Assembly (NCBI GenBank): GCA_017643645.1
Contig: JAEPNB010000014.1
Coordinates: 1 to 64,000 of the forward strand
From: Balneola sp.
Lineage (GTDB): Bacteria > Bacteroidota > Rhodothermia > Balneolales > Balneolaceae
DNA length: 64,000 nucleotides
Reading direction: 5' to 3'
Part shown: piece by piece, positions 9,383-17,467 of the stretch
How positions within the stretch are numbered: position 1 is the stretch's first letter
Layout: every line of letters starts with the position of its first letter
Program-made: the position numbers and the translations under genes
Notes under the pieces: generated by a model
Seen by the model: only the letters and a program-made list of their open reading frames with translations
Databases searched by the model: none
Told to the model about the DNA's origin: nothing

Positions 9383-9434
9383 AACACTATAACACCGTAA
9401 CACTATTTGGGTAGTGTTACGGTGTTATAGTGTT
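9383..9434. repeat. Perfect 23-base inverted repeat with 6-base loop
   Basis: Bases 9383-9405 are the exact reverse complement of 9412-9434, leaving loop tttggg. Each arm also contains an internal direct repeat (aacacta...aacacta, separated by taacaccgt). It sits between the stop of the SirB1-like gene and the start of pepP, both leftward. No T-run follows on either strand, so it is not a canonical intrinsic terminator. It could act as an mRNA processing or attenuation hairpin, or be a palindromic repeat element. Confidence 0.85.
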
Positions 9435-9454
9435 GGAGTAAAAATGATACTAGA

Positions 9455-10306
9455 TCAAAGATACAACTCAACCGTTGATAAAAGCCTTTTAAGGTCCTCT
9501 ACTTTCTCAAGTTGTTCTTTGCGTTCGTAGCTTTGTATAAGATTTCGAATGGTTCTGATGAGAATATCCATATCTGAAGCCATCTGAAAATATTCCGGTT
9601 TTGGCTCGATATTATTCTTTTTCAGAAAAAAATAGCATTGATCGTAGCTTACTACTGCTCCGTCATCATATGGATCAACCAGAAACTCTTCTCTTTCCCC
9701 GATATACGTAAGCATAAAATGAATAGGCATATTTACTCCAAAAACAGGCAGATCCAATCGACGGGCAATGAACATGACTATCATACTTAAAGTAATGGGT
9801 AATCCTTTTCGCCTATCAATAACGGTATCGAGAAAACAATTGGCAGGATTGTGATAGTCTTTTTGATCTCCATTAAAATTCAGGTCTTCAAAAACAAACT
9901 TGAATAAATGAGACGCTTTTTTTCGTTCATCCAGTTTATATCGAATACTTGGAGCAACCATTTCAGCGAAATGATCCAGTTTTTCTTTATAGTGTTTGGT
10001 ATCAATAGTTGGATTCCCAAATCTGGAAAGCATGAAAATGATGGACTCCAGATCTTTCCGGTTTTTTATACCGACCTCCAATGCATCCACAAAATCAGTT
10101 TGTAAACCCTCAAAAGTCAGAGAGTGTATAAGTTCGTTAACTCTGGTTTTTTCTTCTCCCTGCTTCAGGTCAACCTGATATTGATCAAGCATTGGAACTA
10201 CATTTTCACCAAGTTCCACAAATCGACGGTTCACAGACTCCTGAACAAACGGATCGGGATCATCCATAAGTGTGAGGAGTGATTGTATTTCAGATTTTGA
10301 GATCAT
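9455..10306 (-). CDS. SirB1-family transglutaminase-like protein
   Basis: This 283-residue protein matches the SirB1 / Transglut_core2 family. The core shows NPANCFLDTVIDRRKGLPITLS, where the Cys sits at the transglutaminase nucleophile position, and NMPIHFMLTY, which supplies the His. The N-terminal third contains a short HEAT-like helical part (LMDDPDPFVQESVNRRF). I prefer ATG at 10306 (MISKSEIQ); the upstream ATG at 10339 adds 11 residues. The biochemical function of the family is unresolved; some members are linked to ribosome assembly or regulation. It is divergent from the DUF2254 gene. Confidence 0.85.
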   Translation of the reverse strand: MISKSEIQSLLTLMDDPDPFVQESVNRRFVELGENVVPMLDQYQVDLKQGEEKTRVNELIHSLTFEGLQTDFVDALEVGIKNRKDLESIIFMLSRFGNPTIDTKHYKEKLDHFAEMVAPSIRYKLDERKKASHLFKFVFEDLNFNGDQKDYHNPANCFLDTVIDRRKGLPITLSMIVMFIARRLDLPVFGVNMPIHFMLTYIGEREEFLVDPYDDGAVVSYDQCYFFLKKNNIEPKPEYFQMASDMDILIRTIRNLIQSYERKEQLEKVEDLKRLLSTVELYL

Positions 10307-10457
10307 AGAATGGAAGGTAAGGATTGAAAAATACAACAACCAAGAAAAGCTTCTAGGTATCTGATTGAACTTAAATACATAAATATTTGCTGTTTATTGA
10401 AACTATTGATGTTTTACAGGCTACCAATAAAGTCACATTCAAACAAGTAAAGATATT

Positions 10458-11771
10458 ATGAAACACTGGATGAACTTACTTTCAAAGTACTATCAAAGGA
10501 TTGTAAATAGCATTGCGTTCTATCCTACGATCATAGCTTTGGCGTTTATGGTTTTTTCCATTTTTGTGATGAGGATCGAGTTTAATGATCTTGTAATAGA
10601 GCTTAAAAGTAATATTGAGCGTGTTCTTGTCCATGATTCCAACAATGCCCGATTGATCTTAGGTACTATCGTAGGGAGCCTTATTTCTTTAATGGTATTT
10701 AGTTTTTCGATGGTGATGATCGTGCTTAACAGAGCTACCTCTACTTTATCTCCAAGAGTTATTCCGGGATTGATCTCCGATAAATTTCACCAGATCGTAC
10801 TTGGATTCTATTTGGGAAGTATAATTTACAGCTTGATCCTGATCGTAAATATTGATGCTCCCGGCGTTGATTTTTCAGTGCCGTCACTGGGCATCTTTGT
10901 AAGTATGATCTTAGCCATAGTTTGCATGGGTTTGTTCGTGTATTTCATCCATTCTATATCCCAAAAAATTCAGGTAGATTTTATTCTGAATGATATTTAC
11001 AAACTCACCAAAAAAGAATTAACAGATGTAGATCATGACAACGCCAAAATAGAATTGCCGGATACTTCTGACTGGATAACCTGCCTTGCAAAGGATTCGG
11101 GTTATTTGAAGAAAATCGATGGGCCGGGATTAACGGAGTTTTGTAAAAAGCATGAATTCAGACTGAATGTGAAAGTTTCTATTGGGTCGTTTGTAGTAAA
11201 AGAATATCCGTTTATTGAGATCAGCAAAGAATTGGATGAAGAAGTAATCGATCAGCTGAGTTCCTATTTTACACTTTATACAGAAGAGCGGGTTTCCGAT
11301 CATTATTTATTCGGTTTTAAACAGATCTCTGAAATTGCTGTAAAGGCACTAAGTCCGGGAATCAACGATCCGGGAACAGCCGTAAAAGCCATCGATCTGT
11401 TATCTGATCTGTTGACGAAACTGATGGAAGTAGATGAACAAAATTATATCCCGAATTCAGAAGACGAGCCGTTGGTGTTTGTTCGTCCGGTTCCCTTTAA
11501 GGACGTGATGTTTCAGATCATTGTACCGATCAGAGAATATGGTAAAAAAGATGTTTCTGTATTAGTACGTTTACTCGACTGCGTCAAGCATATGATCTAT
11601 TCTGATATACACCGCAAACGTTTTACTTCTTTATTGATATCATATGTAGACAACTTTCTTACTTGTTCAGAGGAATTCATAGATAATAAATTGGACAAGG
11701 AAAGTATCAATGATCGTTTGAGAGAAATAAACAAATGTTTAGAAAAAGAACAGCAGTTCCAATTGCTGTAA
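10458..11771 (+). CDS. DUF2254 integral membrane protein
   Basis: This 437-residue protein has four hydrophobic segments in its first 175 residues, followed by a soluble C-terminal half. The family hallmark LSPGINDPGTAVKAIDLL is present near 295, as are conserved stretches such as VIVLNRATSTLSPRVI, which in this family precede the third segment. DUF2254 proteins are widespread inner-membrane proteins of unknown function. No partner gene is tightly linked; the arginine deiminase gene starts 77 bases downstream. Confidence 0.9.
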   Translation: MKHWMNLLSKYYQRIVNSIAFYPTIIALAFMVFSIFVMRIEFNDLVIELKSNIERVLVHDSNNARLILGTIVGSLISLMVFSFSMVMIVLNRATSTLSPRVIPGLISDKFHQIVLGFYLGSIIYSLILIVNIDAPGVDFSVPSLGIFVSMILAIVCMGLFVYFIHSISQKIQVDFILNDIYKLTKKELTDVDHDNAKIELPDTSDWITCLAKDSGYLKKIDGPGLTEFCKKHEFRLNVKVSIGSFVVKEYPFIEISKELDEEVIDQLSSYFTLYTEERVSDHYLFGFKQISEIAVKALSPGINDPGTAVKAIDLLSDLLTKLMEVDEQNYIPNSEDEPLVFVRPVPFKDVMFQIIVPIREYGKKDVSVLVRLLDCVKHMIYSDIHRKRFTSLLISYVDNFLTCSEEFIDNKLDKESINDRLREINKCLEKEQQFQLL

Positions 11772-11848
11772 ATATGGAAAAGAAAATGCTCTCCAATTTG
11801 ATGATTTTATCATTAGCTTTATCTGAATTATAAAACTCAGTGTATAAA

Positions 11849-13078
11849 ATGAAAATCAACGTTTCTTCCGAAATCGGACATCTTAACGGAGTCATTGTCC
11901 ACACTCCCGGTCATGAAGTGTCATTGGTAAATCCCGAGCTTAAAGACGAACTTCTTTTTGATGATATTATCTTTGAAGAAGACGCCAGAGAAGAGCATCT
12001 GGATATGCTTGATCTTTTTAAAGCCGCTATGCCAAAAGATGGACAGGTTATAGAAATTGTTGACCTTTTCAAGGATTCCATCCAAAATGAAGAAGCCAGA
12101 GCATTCTTTATCGAGCAACTGATCAGAGAATTTCCGGAAGAGAATTTATCAGTGATCGAAAAGCAACTACATAAGTTGGACGCTCAACAATTACTGGAAT
12201 TCAGCACACAGGGTGTTTTACCAGGAGGAAGCAAGTTTTCCCTTTTGCCTTCTCCTAATCTGCTATTTACGCGCGATCTTGCAGCAGTAGTTGATGACAC
12301 CATTTTGATTTCCAGAGCAGCAACCAAAACCCGTCTTCGAGAATCACTGATGATGGAGACGCTGGTGGAATTCAATCCACTTTTTGATTCTGTGCGGGAC
12401 AGCGCCATTCGCATTTCGGGTAATCAGTCTATCGAAGGTGGAGATGTGTTGGTTGAGTCTAAAGATCTTGTATTGATCGGAATGAGTGAGCGCACTTCAT
12501 TCACAGGGTTGATGAAGGCGGCAGATGGATTGCTTAATCATGGTGTAAAAACAGTTTTGGCAGTCGATATTCCGAAACAACGTTCTTCCATGCATTTAGA
12601 TACTATTTTTACTTTTGCCAGCAATTCCGAATGTATAGCTTTTCCTCCGGCCATTATGGAACAACAGGATAATGTGGTAGCACTACAGAAAGTAAATGGT
12701 GCTATTCAGGCAGAATCCAGATCGTCATTACAATCTGCGTTGAACGAATTTTCAGCAAATACTTACGATTTTATCAAATGCGGAGGAAAAGATAGAACCA
12801 ATCAATTCCGCGAACAATGGACGGATGGAGCGAATGTGTTTGCACTTGCCCCGGGAGTTATTGTTGGATACGAGCGAAACACAAATACATTCAACACGTT
12901 GGTAGATCATGGTTATTCATACATGAATCAGTTTGAGTTTATTGAAGAATTTGGAGAAAAAGGACTCGATCTGAATCAAGACAACAAAATTGCCGTAAGT
13001 TTTCAGGGACATGAATTATGTCGGGGTCGTGGTGGCGCCCGATGTATGACCATGCCGATTTCAAGAGAAGAAATTTAA
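11849..13078 (+). CDS. arcA: Arginine deiminase
   Basis: This 409-residue member of the guanidino-group-modifying superfamily hydrolyses L-arginine to citrulline and ammonia. Motifs follow the family order: LNGVIVHTPGHE at the N-terminus, LFTRDLAAVVDD, IEGGDVLV, MHLDTIFTF (catalytic His region) and the C-terminal GRGGARCMTMP carrying the nucleophile C399. ATG at 11849 is preferred over the in-frame GTG at 11840. No ornithine carbamoyltransferase, carbamate kinase or antiporter gene is adjacent, so this is not a classical ADI operon. A stand-alone catabolic or pH-protective role is inference. Confidence 0.93.
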   Translation: MKINVSSEIGHLNGVIVHTPGHEVSLVNPELKDELLFDDIIFEEDAREEHLDMLDLFKAAMPKDGQVIEIVDLFKDSIQNEEARAFFIEQLIREFPEENLSVIEKQLHKLDAQQLLEFSTQGVLPGGSKFSLLPSPNLLFTRDLAAVVDDTILISRAATKTRLRESLMMETLVEFNPLFDSVRDSAIRISGNQSIEGGDVLVESKDLVLIGMSERTSFTGLMKAADGLLNHGVKTVLAVDIPKQRSSMHLDTIFTFASNSECIAFPPAIMEQQDNVVALQKVNGAIQAESRSSLQSALNEFSANTYDFIKCGGKDRTNQFREQWTDGANVFALAPGVIVGYERNTNTFNTLVDHGYSYMNQFEFIEEFGEKGLDLNQDNKIAVSFQGHELCRGRGGARCMTMPISREEI

Positions 13079-13089
13079 AGAGGAACTGC

Positions 13090-14316
13090 TTGAGTTACGA
13101 CGAACATCCATCATCCATAGAAACAGATTTCGAAATTCTGTCAAGAAGCGAAGAACCGAAAAATAAGCCTGATACAAAAACGATCTTAAAACATCTAGCT
13201 TTGTTTGTGCTTACGTTTATTTCAGTTTCAGTTGTAAGCTCGATTTTTGTTGGGTTGGGGAATGGAATTACAACTATTGGTCCGTTGGTTTTACCGGGAA
13301 CAGAAGATCTGTTGCGAGGGGTTCTGTTTGCTTCATTGCTTTTGAGTTTCCTTACTTTTCACGAGTTTGGACATTATTTTGCGGCGGTTTATCATAACAT
13401 AAAAGTGAGCTTACCATATTACATTCCACTTCCTGTTGGGATAGGAACCCTTGGTGCTGTAATTCGGATAAAGGAAAAGATCCATCAAACCAAAAAGTTG
13501 TTTGATGTAGGAGTAGCCGGACCAATCGCCGGTTTCGTTGTTTCTTTAATTGTGTTGATCGTCGGTTTTGCCACCCTTCCGGAACCAAGCCACGTGCAGA
13601 ATTTTGGTGGCCACGAAGAATTGAAAGCTTATGTAGCCCAAACCGGGGAATATCCTACTGAAATATTGTCCGAAGATGAAGGAACGGTGCTTATTTTCGG
13701 AAATACAATTCTCTATGGATTCCTGGCTTCGCTGTTTGATAACGTTCCGCCACTATGGGAAATGTATCACTATCCGTGGTTGCTGGCAGGATGGTTTGGA
13801 TTGTTTTTTACGGCGCTTAATTTAATGCCGGTTGGTCAGTTGGATGGCGGGCATATTCTCTATTCCCTGATAGGTTATAAAAACCACAAAATAGCTGCAC
13901 GTATATTCTATTCATTTATCACAATTTTAGCCGGAATTGAGTTGGTTCCTTTTTTCCATGACTTACTTGGGAAATACGACACTTCATTCGGAGCACTTTC
14001 CTGGTTGATCTGGGGAATAATGTTGTTTTCGGTAATGCAGATAGCTTTTCAAAAAGAAGCGAAATGGGTAAGCACAATGTTTACCACTTCATTGATCTGT
14101 TCGGCACTTTATTTGTATGTGATCCAGGGCTCTCAGGAAGGTTCGCCTTCTTTAATATGGGGTGTATGGACGCTATTCATCACTTTTGTTGTAAAAGTAG
14201 AACATCCGCCGGTTACATTTTACACACCACTTTCTAAAGGAAGAAAAGTGATAGGCTGGCTAAGTATGCTTATATTTATACTCTGTATTAGTTTGAATCC
14301 AATATTTACACAATAG
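13090..14316 (+). CDS. Site-2 protease family (M50) membrane metalloprotease
   Basis: This intramembrane zinc protease is about 408 residues long. The active site is visible as FHEFGHYF (HExxH) and LNLMPVGQLDGGHIL (the LDG motif that supplies the Asp ligand). About seven or eight hydrophobic segments are present. No ATG lies between the arginine deiminase stop and the first membrane helix. I therefore propose TTG at 13090, 11 bases after that stop. The alternatives, ATG at 13042 or 13018, would lie inside the deiminase gene. It resembles the plant EGY / bacterial S2P branch rather than RseP, as no PDZ domain is seen. The substrate is unknown. Confidence 0.88.
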   Translation: MSYDEHPSSIETDFEILSRSEEPKNKPDTKTILKHLALFVLTFISVSVVSSIFVGLGNGITTIGPLVLPGTEDLLRGVLFASLLLSFLTFHEFGHYFAAVYHNIKVSLPYYIPLPVGIGTLGAVIRIKEKIHQTKKLFDVGVAGPIAGFVVSLIVLIVGFATLPEPSHVQNFGGHEELKAYVAQTGEYPTEILSEDEGTVLIFGNTILYGFLASLFDNVPPLWEMYHYPWLLAGWFGLFFTALNLMPVGQLDGGHILYSLIGYKNHKIAARIFYSFITILAGIELVPFFHDLLGKYDTSFGALSWLIWGIMLFSVMQIAFQKEAKWVSTMFTTSLICSALYLYVIQGSQEGSPSLIWGVWTLFITFVVKVEHPPVTFYTPLSKGRKVIGWLSMLIFILCISLNPIFTQ

Positions 14317-14321
14317 AACCC

Positions 14322-14747
14322 ATGAAAAAATTATTTATCCTGTTTTTGATAGCCGGATTTGCCGCATGTGCGGAAACCAAAAAAGAAGATATGTCAACCA
14401 AATCAATGGCTGAAAAAGTAGAGTTCTTCTTAGAAAATGATCAGTATTCTGATGCGCTTACTTTACTGGAAACTCAAGATGAGACTGAAGAAGTAATGAC
14501 ATTGAGAGAAAAAACGCACTTGAATTACGGACTATTTCTGGAATACCGCGATTCCAACGTAACCAACATGCGCGATAAAATGAATGGAGCTTTAGCTCAG
14601 TATGTTGAAGTACTGAAGATCAATCCGGATAACGAAAAAGCAATCAGCGAGATAGAGCAGATTCTGGGAATTTACGCCACTTTTGATAACCGCAGCCCGG
14701 ACGAAGAAGTAGCTGAAGATCTCCGCGAACTAGGATTTGAAGTTTAA
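14322..14747 (+). CDS. Small lipoprotein with TPR-like helices
   Basis: This 141-residue protein has a lipoprotein signal peptide ending in AGFAAC, so C16 is the lipidation site. The mature part is acidic and helical with TPR-like spacing (VEFFLENDQYSDALTLLETQ; ALAQYVEVLKINPDNEKA). It lies 5 bases after the M50 protease gene and is probably co-transcribed with it. Function is unknown; a periplasm-facing scaffold is the simplest reading. Confidence 0.8.
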   Translation: MKKLFILFLIAGFAACAETKKEDMSTKSMAEKVEFFLENDQYSDALTLLETQDETEEVMTLREKTHLNYGLFLEYRDSNVTNMRDKMNGALAQYVEVLKINPDNEKAISEIEQILGIYATFDNRSPDEEVAEDLRELGFEV

Positions 14748-14756
14748 AGAAGAGAA

Positions 14757-14846
14757 GTCATTCTGAGGATACTTCCGAAGGATCTACACAAAGTATTTTC
14801 AGCTGAAAAGAAGACGTGAAGATTCTTCGCTATCGCTCTGAATGAC
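14757..14846. repeat. Short dispersed palindromic element (GTCATTCTGAG type)
   Basis: Bases 14757-14767 (gtcattctgag) pair with 14836-14846 at 10 of 11 positions. Inner stretches (cttccgaaggatct; gaagattcttcgct) are also partly complementary. A related end (gtcatcctgagg) recurs at 63144-63155. I recall similar intergenic units in many Bacteroidota; this is not verified here. Confidence 0.5.
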
Positions 14847-14858
14847 AACAAAAATAAA

Positions 14859-15329
14859 ATGAGCAACAACAACACCCCTACGATACAAAACCGAAAGGCA
14901 CGGCACGATTATCAGGTTGAAGAAACCTTCGAGGCCGGCATTGTTCTGAAAGGAACAGAGGTGAAGTCTATTCGTCAGGGGAAAGCTTCGTTTACTGATT
15001 CCTTTGCTTTTCTGAAAAACGGAGAAGTATTTTTAAGAGAGTTGTACATCAAGCCTTATGAGCATGGTTCATATTACAACCACGATCCTAGAAGAGAACG
15101 AAAGCTACTACTCAACAAAAAAGAAATTCGTCAGCTTGATAAATTGGTGCAGCAAAAAGGGTACACCCTCGTTCCGTTGAAGCTGTACTTCAAGAGAGGA
15201 AATGCCAAAATTCTGATCGGAGTAGCGAAAGGTAAAAAGAGCTTCGACAAAAGAGACAGCATCAAAGAAAAAGACTTAAAGCGACAACTAGACCGCAACG
15301 TGAAAGGGACGTATAAGGTTAATTTGTAG
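14859..15329 (+). CDS. smpB: SsrA-binding protein SmpB
   Basis: SmpB is the 156-residue tmRNA-binding protein needed for trans-translation, which rescues stalled ribosomes. The sequence is full length and typical: NRKARHDYQVEETFEAGIVL, KGTEVKSIRQGKASF, ELYIKPYEHGSYYNHDPRRERKLLL and the basic C-terminal tail KGKKSFDKRDSIKEKD. No tmRNA gene was recognised next to it. It converges with the small partner gene of the Ntn-hydrolase, with only 3 bases between stops. Confidence 0.97.
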   Translation: MSNNNTPTIQNRKARHDYQVEETFEAGIVLKGTEVKSIRQGKASFTDSFAFLKNGEVFLRELYIKPYEHGSYYNHDPRRERKLLLNKKEIRQLDKLVQQKGYTLVPLKLYFKRGNAKILIGVAKGKKSFDKRDSIKEKDLKRQLDRNVKGTYKVNL

Positions 15330-15332
15330 ATT

Positions 15333-15524
15333 CTAGTCTTTTTTCTGTTTTTTTTTCTTTAAATCTTTTAATTCATTCCCAATCATTTTTAGATGAGAAT
15401 TAGCCAAATCTCCACCAAATTTTTGTGCGTCTTTCATTTCAATAGAGTTTTTGGAAGGGAACACTTTCTCATCAAATGGAATACTAGAATTAAGTTTTAT
15501 GTTAGAAAACATAGTTTTATTCAT
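15333..15524 (-). CDS. Small basic protein, partner of the Ntn-hydrolase-like gene
   Basis: This 63-residue soluble protein starts at the ATG at 15524, which lies within the end of the upstream gene (8-base overlap, ATGAATAA), so translation is probably coupled. It begins MNKTMFSNIKLNSS and ends in a lysine-rich tail (LKDLKKKKQKKD). The middle reads IEMKDAQKFGGDLANSHLKMIG. I do not recognise the family. A longer reading from 15614 would add a hydrophobic segment overlapping the Ntn gene and looks spurious. Function as a subunit, adaptor or inhibitor of the Ntn protein is inference from the overlap alone. Confidence 0.6.
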   Translation of the reverse strand: MNKTMFSNIKLNSSIPFDEKVFPSKNSIEMKDAQKFGGDLANSHLKMIGNELKDLKKKKQKKD

Positions 15525-16809
15525 TTTTACCAGTTTTATAATAGTTATTAAAGAAATGATGATTATTTGAAGAATCAAAATAATGTTTTCTTTTAATCCA
15601 AATAAAACCATCACCTTTTGTTATTACTGCAACATCAACAGGACCCCCTACCGTTTCAAGTTCATCTATAGAAACACGTCTCTTAAATGAAGTTATATTA
15701 ACCAAAGATAATGCCATTTCAGCAAGCTCATCTATAGGTAGATTATCAAGATTGCTTATTATTGGATTTATAAACTTTTCAGTAGTTAATTCCTGTAGTT
15801 TTGCTTCTATATCTTGTTTTATTTTAGTACTAATTTTCGAGATTTTTTTGTCTAGAGAGGCACTTTTTTTATCGTCTAAACCGTCAACTATATCTAAAAT
15901 TTCTTTTGGATATCCATTAATGATATCAGATAAATATTCTCCAAAAAATTCAATATATGCTGGATCAATACCTTCTATAAACCTTGTTACCATTTCACTT
16001 TGAGCAAAAGGGATTATTGCGGACGATCCTTCACCGTTTGAGGATTGGTAAGTATCATACTTTAGTTTACTTCCATAAAGATTTCCAATTTTATAGGAGC
16101 AGATTGAGGGATAATACTCTTCTTCACCAAATCCAGCAAAGACAAGACCAGTATAAGAAGTAATAATTTTTTGCATAATTTGTACAACAACATCTTCAAT
16201 TATCTTGTAATGTTCATCTTTAACACTAATTTTTACCTCGGTTGTAGAAAAAGCAGCTTCAACTATATCTCTAATATTTTGACCTTTCTTAATTTCATTC
16301 TTTGTTATACCAAATTCTGACTTTATCTCTTTAATTTTCTTTGAAGCCAAATGAAAATAGTCAAAGAAAGCACTCTCTATGTCTTTTTGTTCGACTTTAT
16401 CCGTTTCTGATTTTTCGTATATGTTAGTAAACATATAATCTCTTGCTGCTAATATTTGTTCCTTGGATATGTTATAAATAATACTTGAGATATACTGTTT
16501 TCTCTTTTCTAATGGAAGTATTCCTGTTTTAATACAGCGGAGCCATTCGATAAAATCAACAGCATAATCTTCAACTTTATCAAAACTTTTATCGTCAAGT
16601 TCTTCTCTATAAACTTTGATAAGTAAATCCCAAGGCACCCCCATAAACTGAGCATTGCTAAAAATCATAACCCCTACAGGGTAATATTTTGAAAGCATAA
16701 AAAGTTTGTTCTCACTCGAATAAATTTTTCCAGAACTACCTATTGTTACAGCACTATCTGCTGCTAAAGCAACAGCTTTCTTATTCATTACCGCTATTTC
16801 TGCTGTCAT
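15517..16809 (-). CDS. Proteasome-beta/HslV-like Ntn-hydrolase family protein
   Basis: This 430-residue protein is not a named family to me. Its start, MTAEIAVMNKKAVALAADSAVTIG, follows the proteasome beta/HslV pattern. Removing Met would expose Thr1; Asp17 lies in LAADS and Lys34 in SSENKLFML, close to the Thr1/Asp17/Lys33 catalytic set of proteasomal hydrolases. After about 200 residues that could complete the fold comes a long helical, Lys/Glu-rich part. The conserved-looking tail is SIDELETVGGPVDVAVITKGDGFIWIKRKHYF. The start at 16809 puts the Thr at position 2; the longer frame from 17013 runs back into RNase P RNA. Peptidase activity is inference. Confidence 0.68.
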   Translation of the reverse strand: MTAEIAVMNKKAVALAADSAVTIGSSGKIYSSENKLFMLSKYYPVGVMIFSNAQFMGVPWDLLIKVYREELDDKSFDKVEDYAVDFIEWLRCIKTGILPLEKRKQYISSIIYNISKEQILAARDYMFTNIYEKSETDKVEQKDIESAFFDYFHLASKKIKEIKSEFGITKNEIKKGQNIRDIVEAAFSTTEVKISVKDEHYKIIEDVVVQIMQKIITSYTGLVFAGFGEEEYYPSICSYKIGNLYGSKLKYDTYQSSNGEGSSAIIPFAQSEMVTRFIEGIDPAYIEFFGEYLSDIINGYPKEILDIVDGLDDKKSASLDKKISKISTKIKQDIEAKLQELTTEKFINPIISNLDNLPIDELAEMALSLVNITSFKRRVSIDELETVGGPVDVAVITKGDGFIWIKRKHYFDSSNNHHFFNNYYKTGKNE

Positions 16810-16842
16810 AAGACCCTTTTTTTGTTGAAAATGCGATATAAA

Positions 16843-16881
16843 TACAAAAAAACAAAACCCCGCCCTTTCGGACGAGGTTTT
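16843..16881 (-). terminator. Intrinsic terminator of RNase P RNA
   Basis: On the minus strand a 12-base-pair stem (16870-16881 with 16854-16865, two G-U pairs) is closed by a GAAA loop and followed by a T-rich run. It lies just after the 3' end of rnpB and before the Ntn-hydrolase gene. Confidence 0.85.
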
Positions 16882-16888
16882 CATATTC

Positions 16889-17379
16889 AACAGGAAAGCC
16901 TGTAAGCCGGATTTTGTTCCTCCGCTAAAGCGGATTCGGTAATCATTTATCTGGTGCACTCCACCCGATGGCGTCACGACAAGTGGCGTATACCATCTTA
17001 CATGAGCTTGCACCCCGCGAGGTTTACCTTGCCTCTTCGGTCGCCCTAAGAGCGGTGAGCTCTTACCTCACCTTTTCACCATCACCCCCAACGCGGAGCG
17101 TTGGAAATTCCAATGTTTAAAACCCAAATTTCAAACAAGCACCAATGTTTTAATATTTAAACATTGTGATTTGTTTGTGTTTTGGAGCTTGTTATTTGAA
17201 ATTTAACCAGCGCTCCGCGCTGGAGGTAGTTTGTTTTCTGTTGCACTGTCTGTCTCAGTATCATTCCTGATAAAGAGCCTCTGCTACGCCCGAAGGATCG
17301 CAGAGCGCGGTACTTGTCGGTGTCCGGACTTTCCTCCCAACTATATTGCTATAACTGAGCGATTACCCGACTTTCCTAA
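16889..17379 (-). ncRNA. rnpB: RNase P RNA, bacterial class A
   Basis: This is the catalytic RNA of RNase P, which matures tRNA 5' ends. On the minus strand the P4 hallmark gaggaaagtccggac is at about 17322-17336, and cagtgcaacagaaaacaaac follows as in class A RNAs. The J11/12-P13 region reads gtgaaaaggtgaggtaagagctcaccg, and the 3' hallmark is aaatccggcttacaggc. P1 can be drawn from aggaaag (17372-17378) with ctttcct (near 16892). The ends are estimated from this pairing. At about 490 bases it is long for the class because of a 133-base P12 region. Confidence 0.93.
17090..17222 (-). repeat. Palindromic insertion in the P12 helix of RNase P RNA
   Basis: The segment sits where E. coli RNase P RNA has its P12 helix of about 28 bases. 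Its outer ends are near-complementary (caacgcggagcgttgg at 17090-17105; ccagcgctccgcgctgg near 17207-17223), and each is also a small hairpin. Inside, aaatttcaaacaagcaccaa (17127-17146) pairs with sequence at 17182-17205, and the centre (17143-17166) is another AT-rich hairpin. The AT-rich core differs sharply in composition from the flanking RNA gene. Confidence 0.7.
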
Positions 17380-17467
17380 ATTAAAATACGGCTTTGACCA
17401 AGATTATAAAAGAACGAACAAAGGGATTAGTTAATAAGAAGATAAGTAAGAATCATAAGCATATAAT

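Noticed and set aside
13018-13089. ATG starts for the M50 protease inside the arginine deiminase gene
   Set aside because: The overlapping frame encodes Trp/Arg-rich residues dictated by the deiminase C-terminus; TTG 13090 is more plausible, though not proven.
16810-17013. N-terminal extension of the Ntn-hydrolase frame
   Set aside because: It reads through the rnpB 3' end and its terminator; starting at 16809 restores the Met-Thr N-terminus.
17231-17434. 67-codon plus-strand ORF
   Set aside because: It lies across the 5' half of RNase P RNA on the opposite strand and encodes nothing recognisable.
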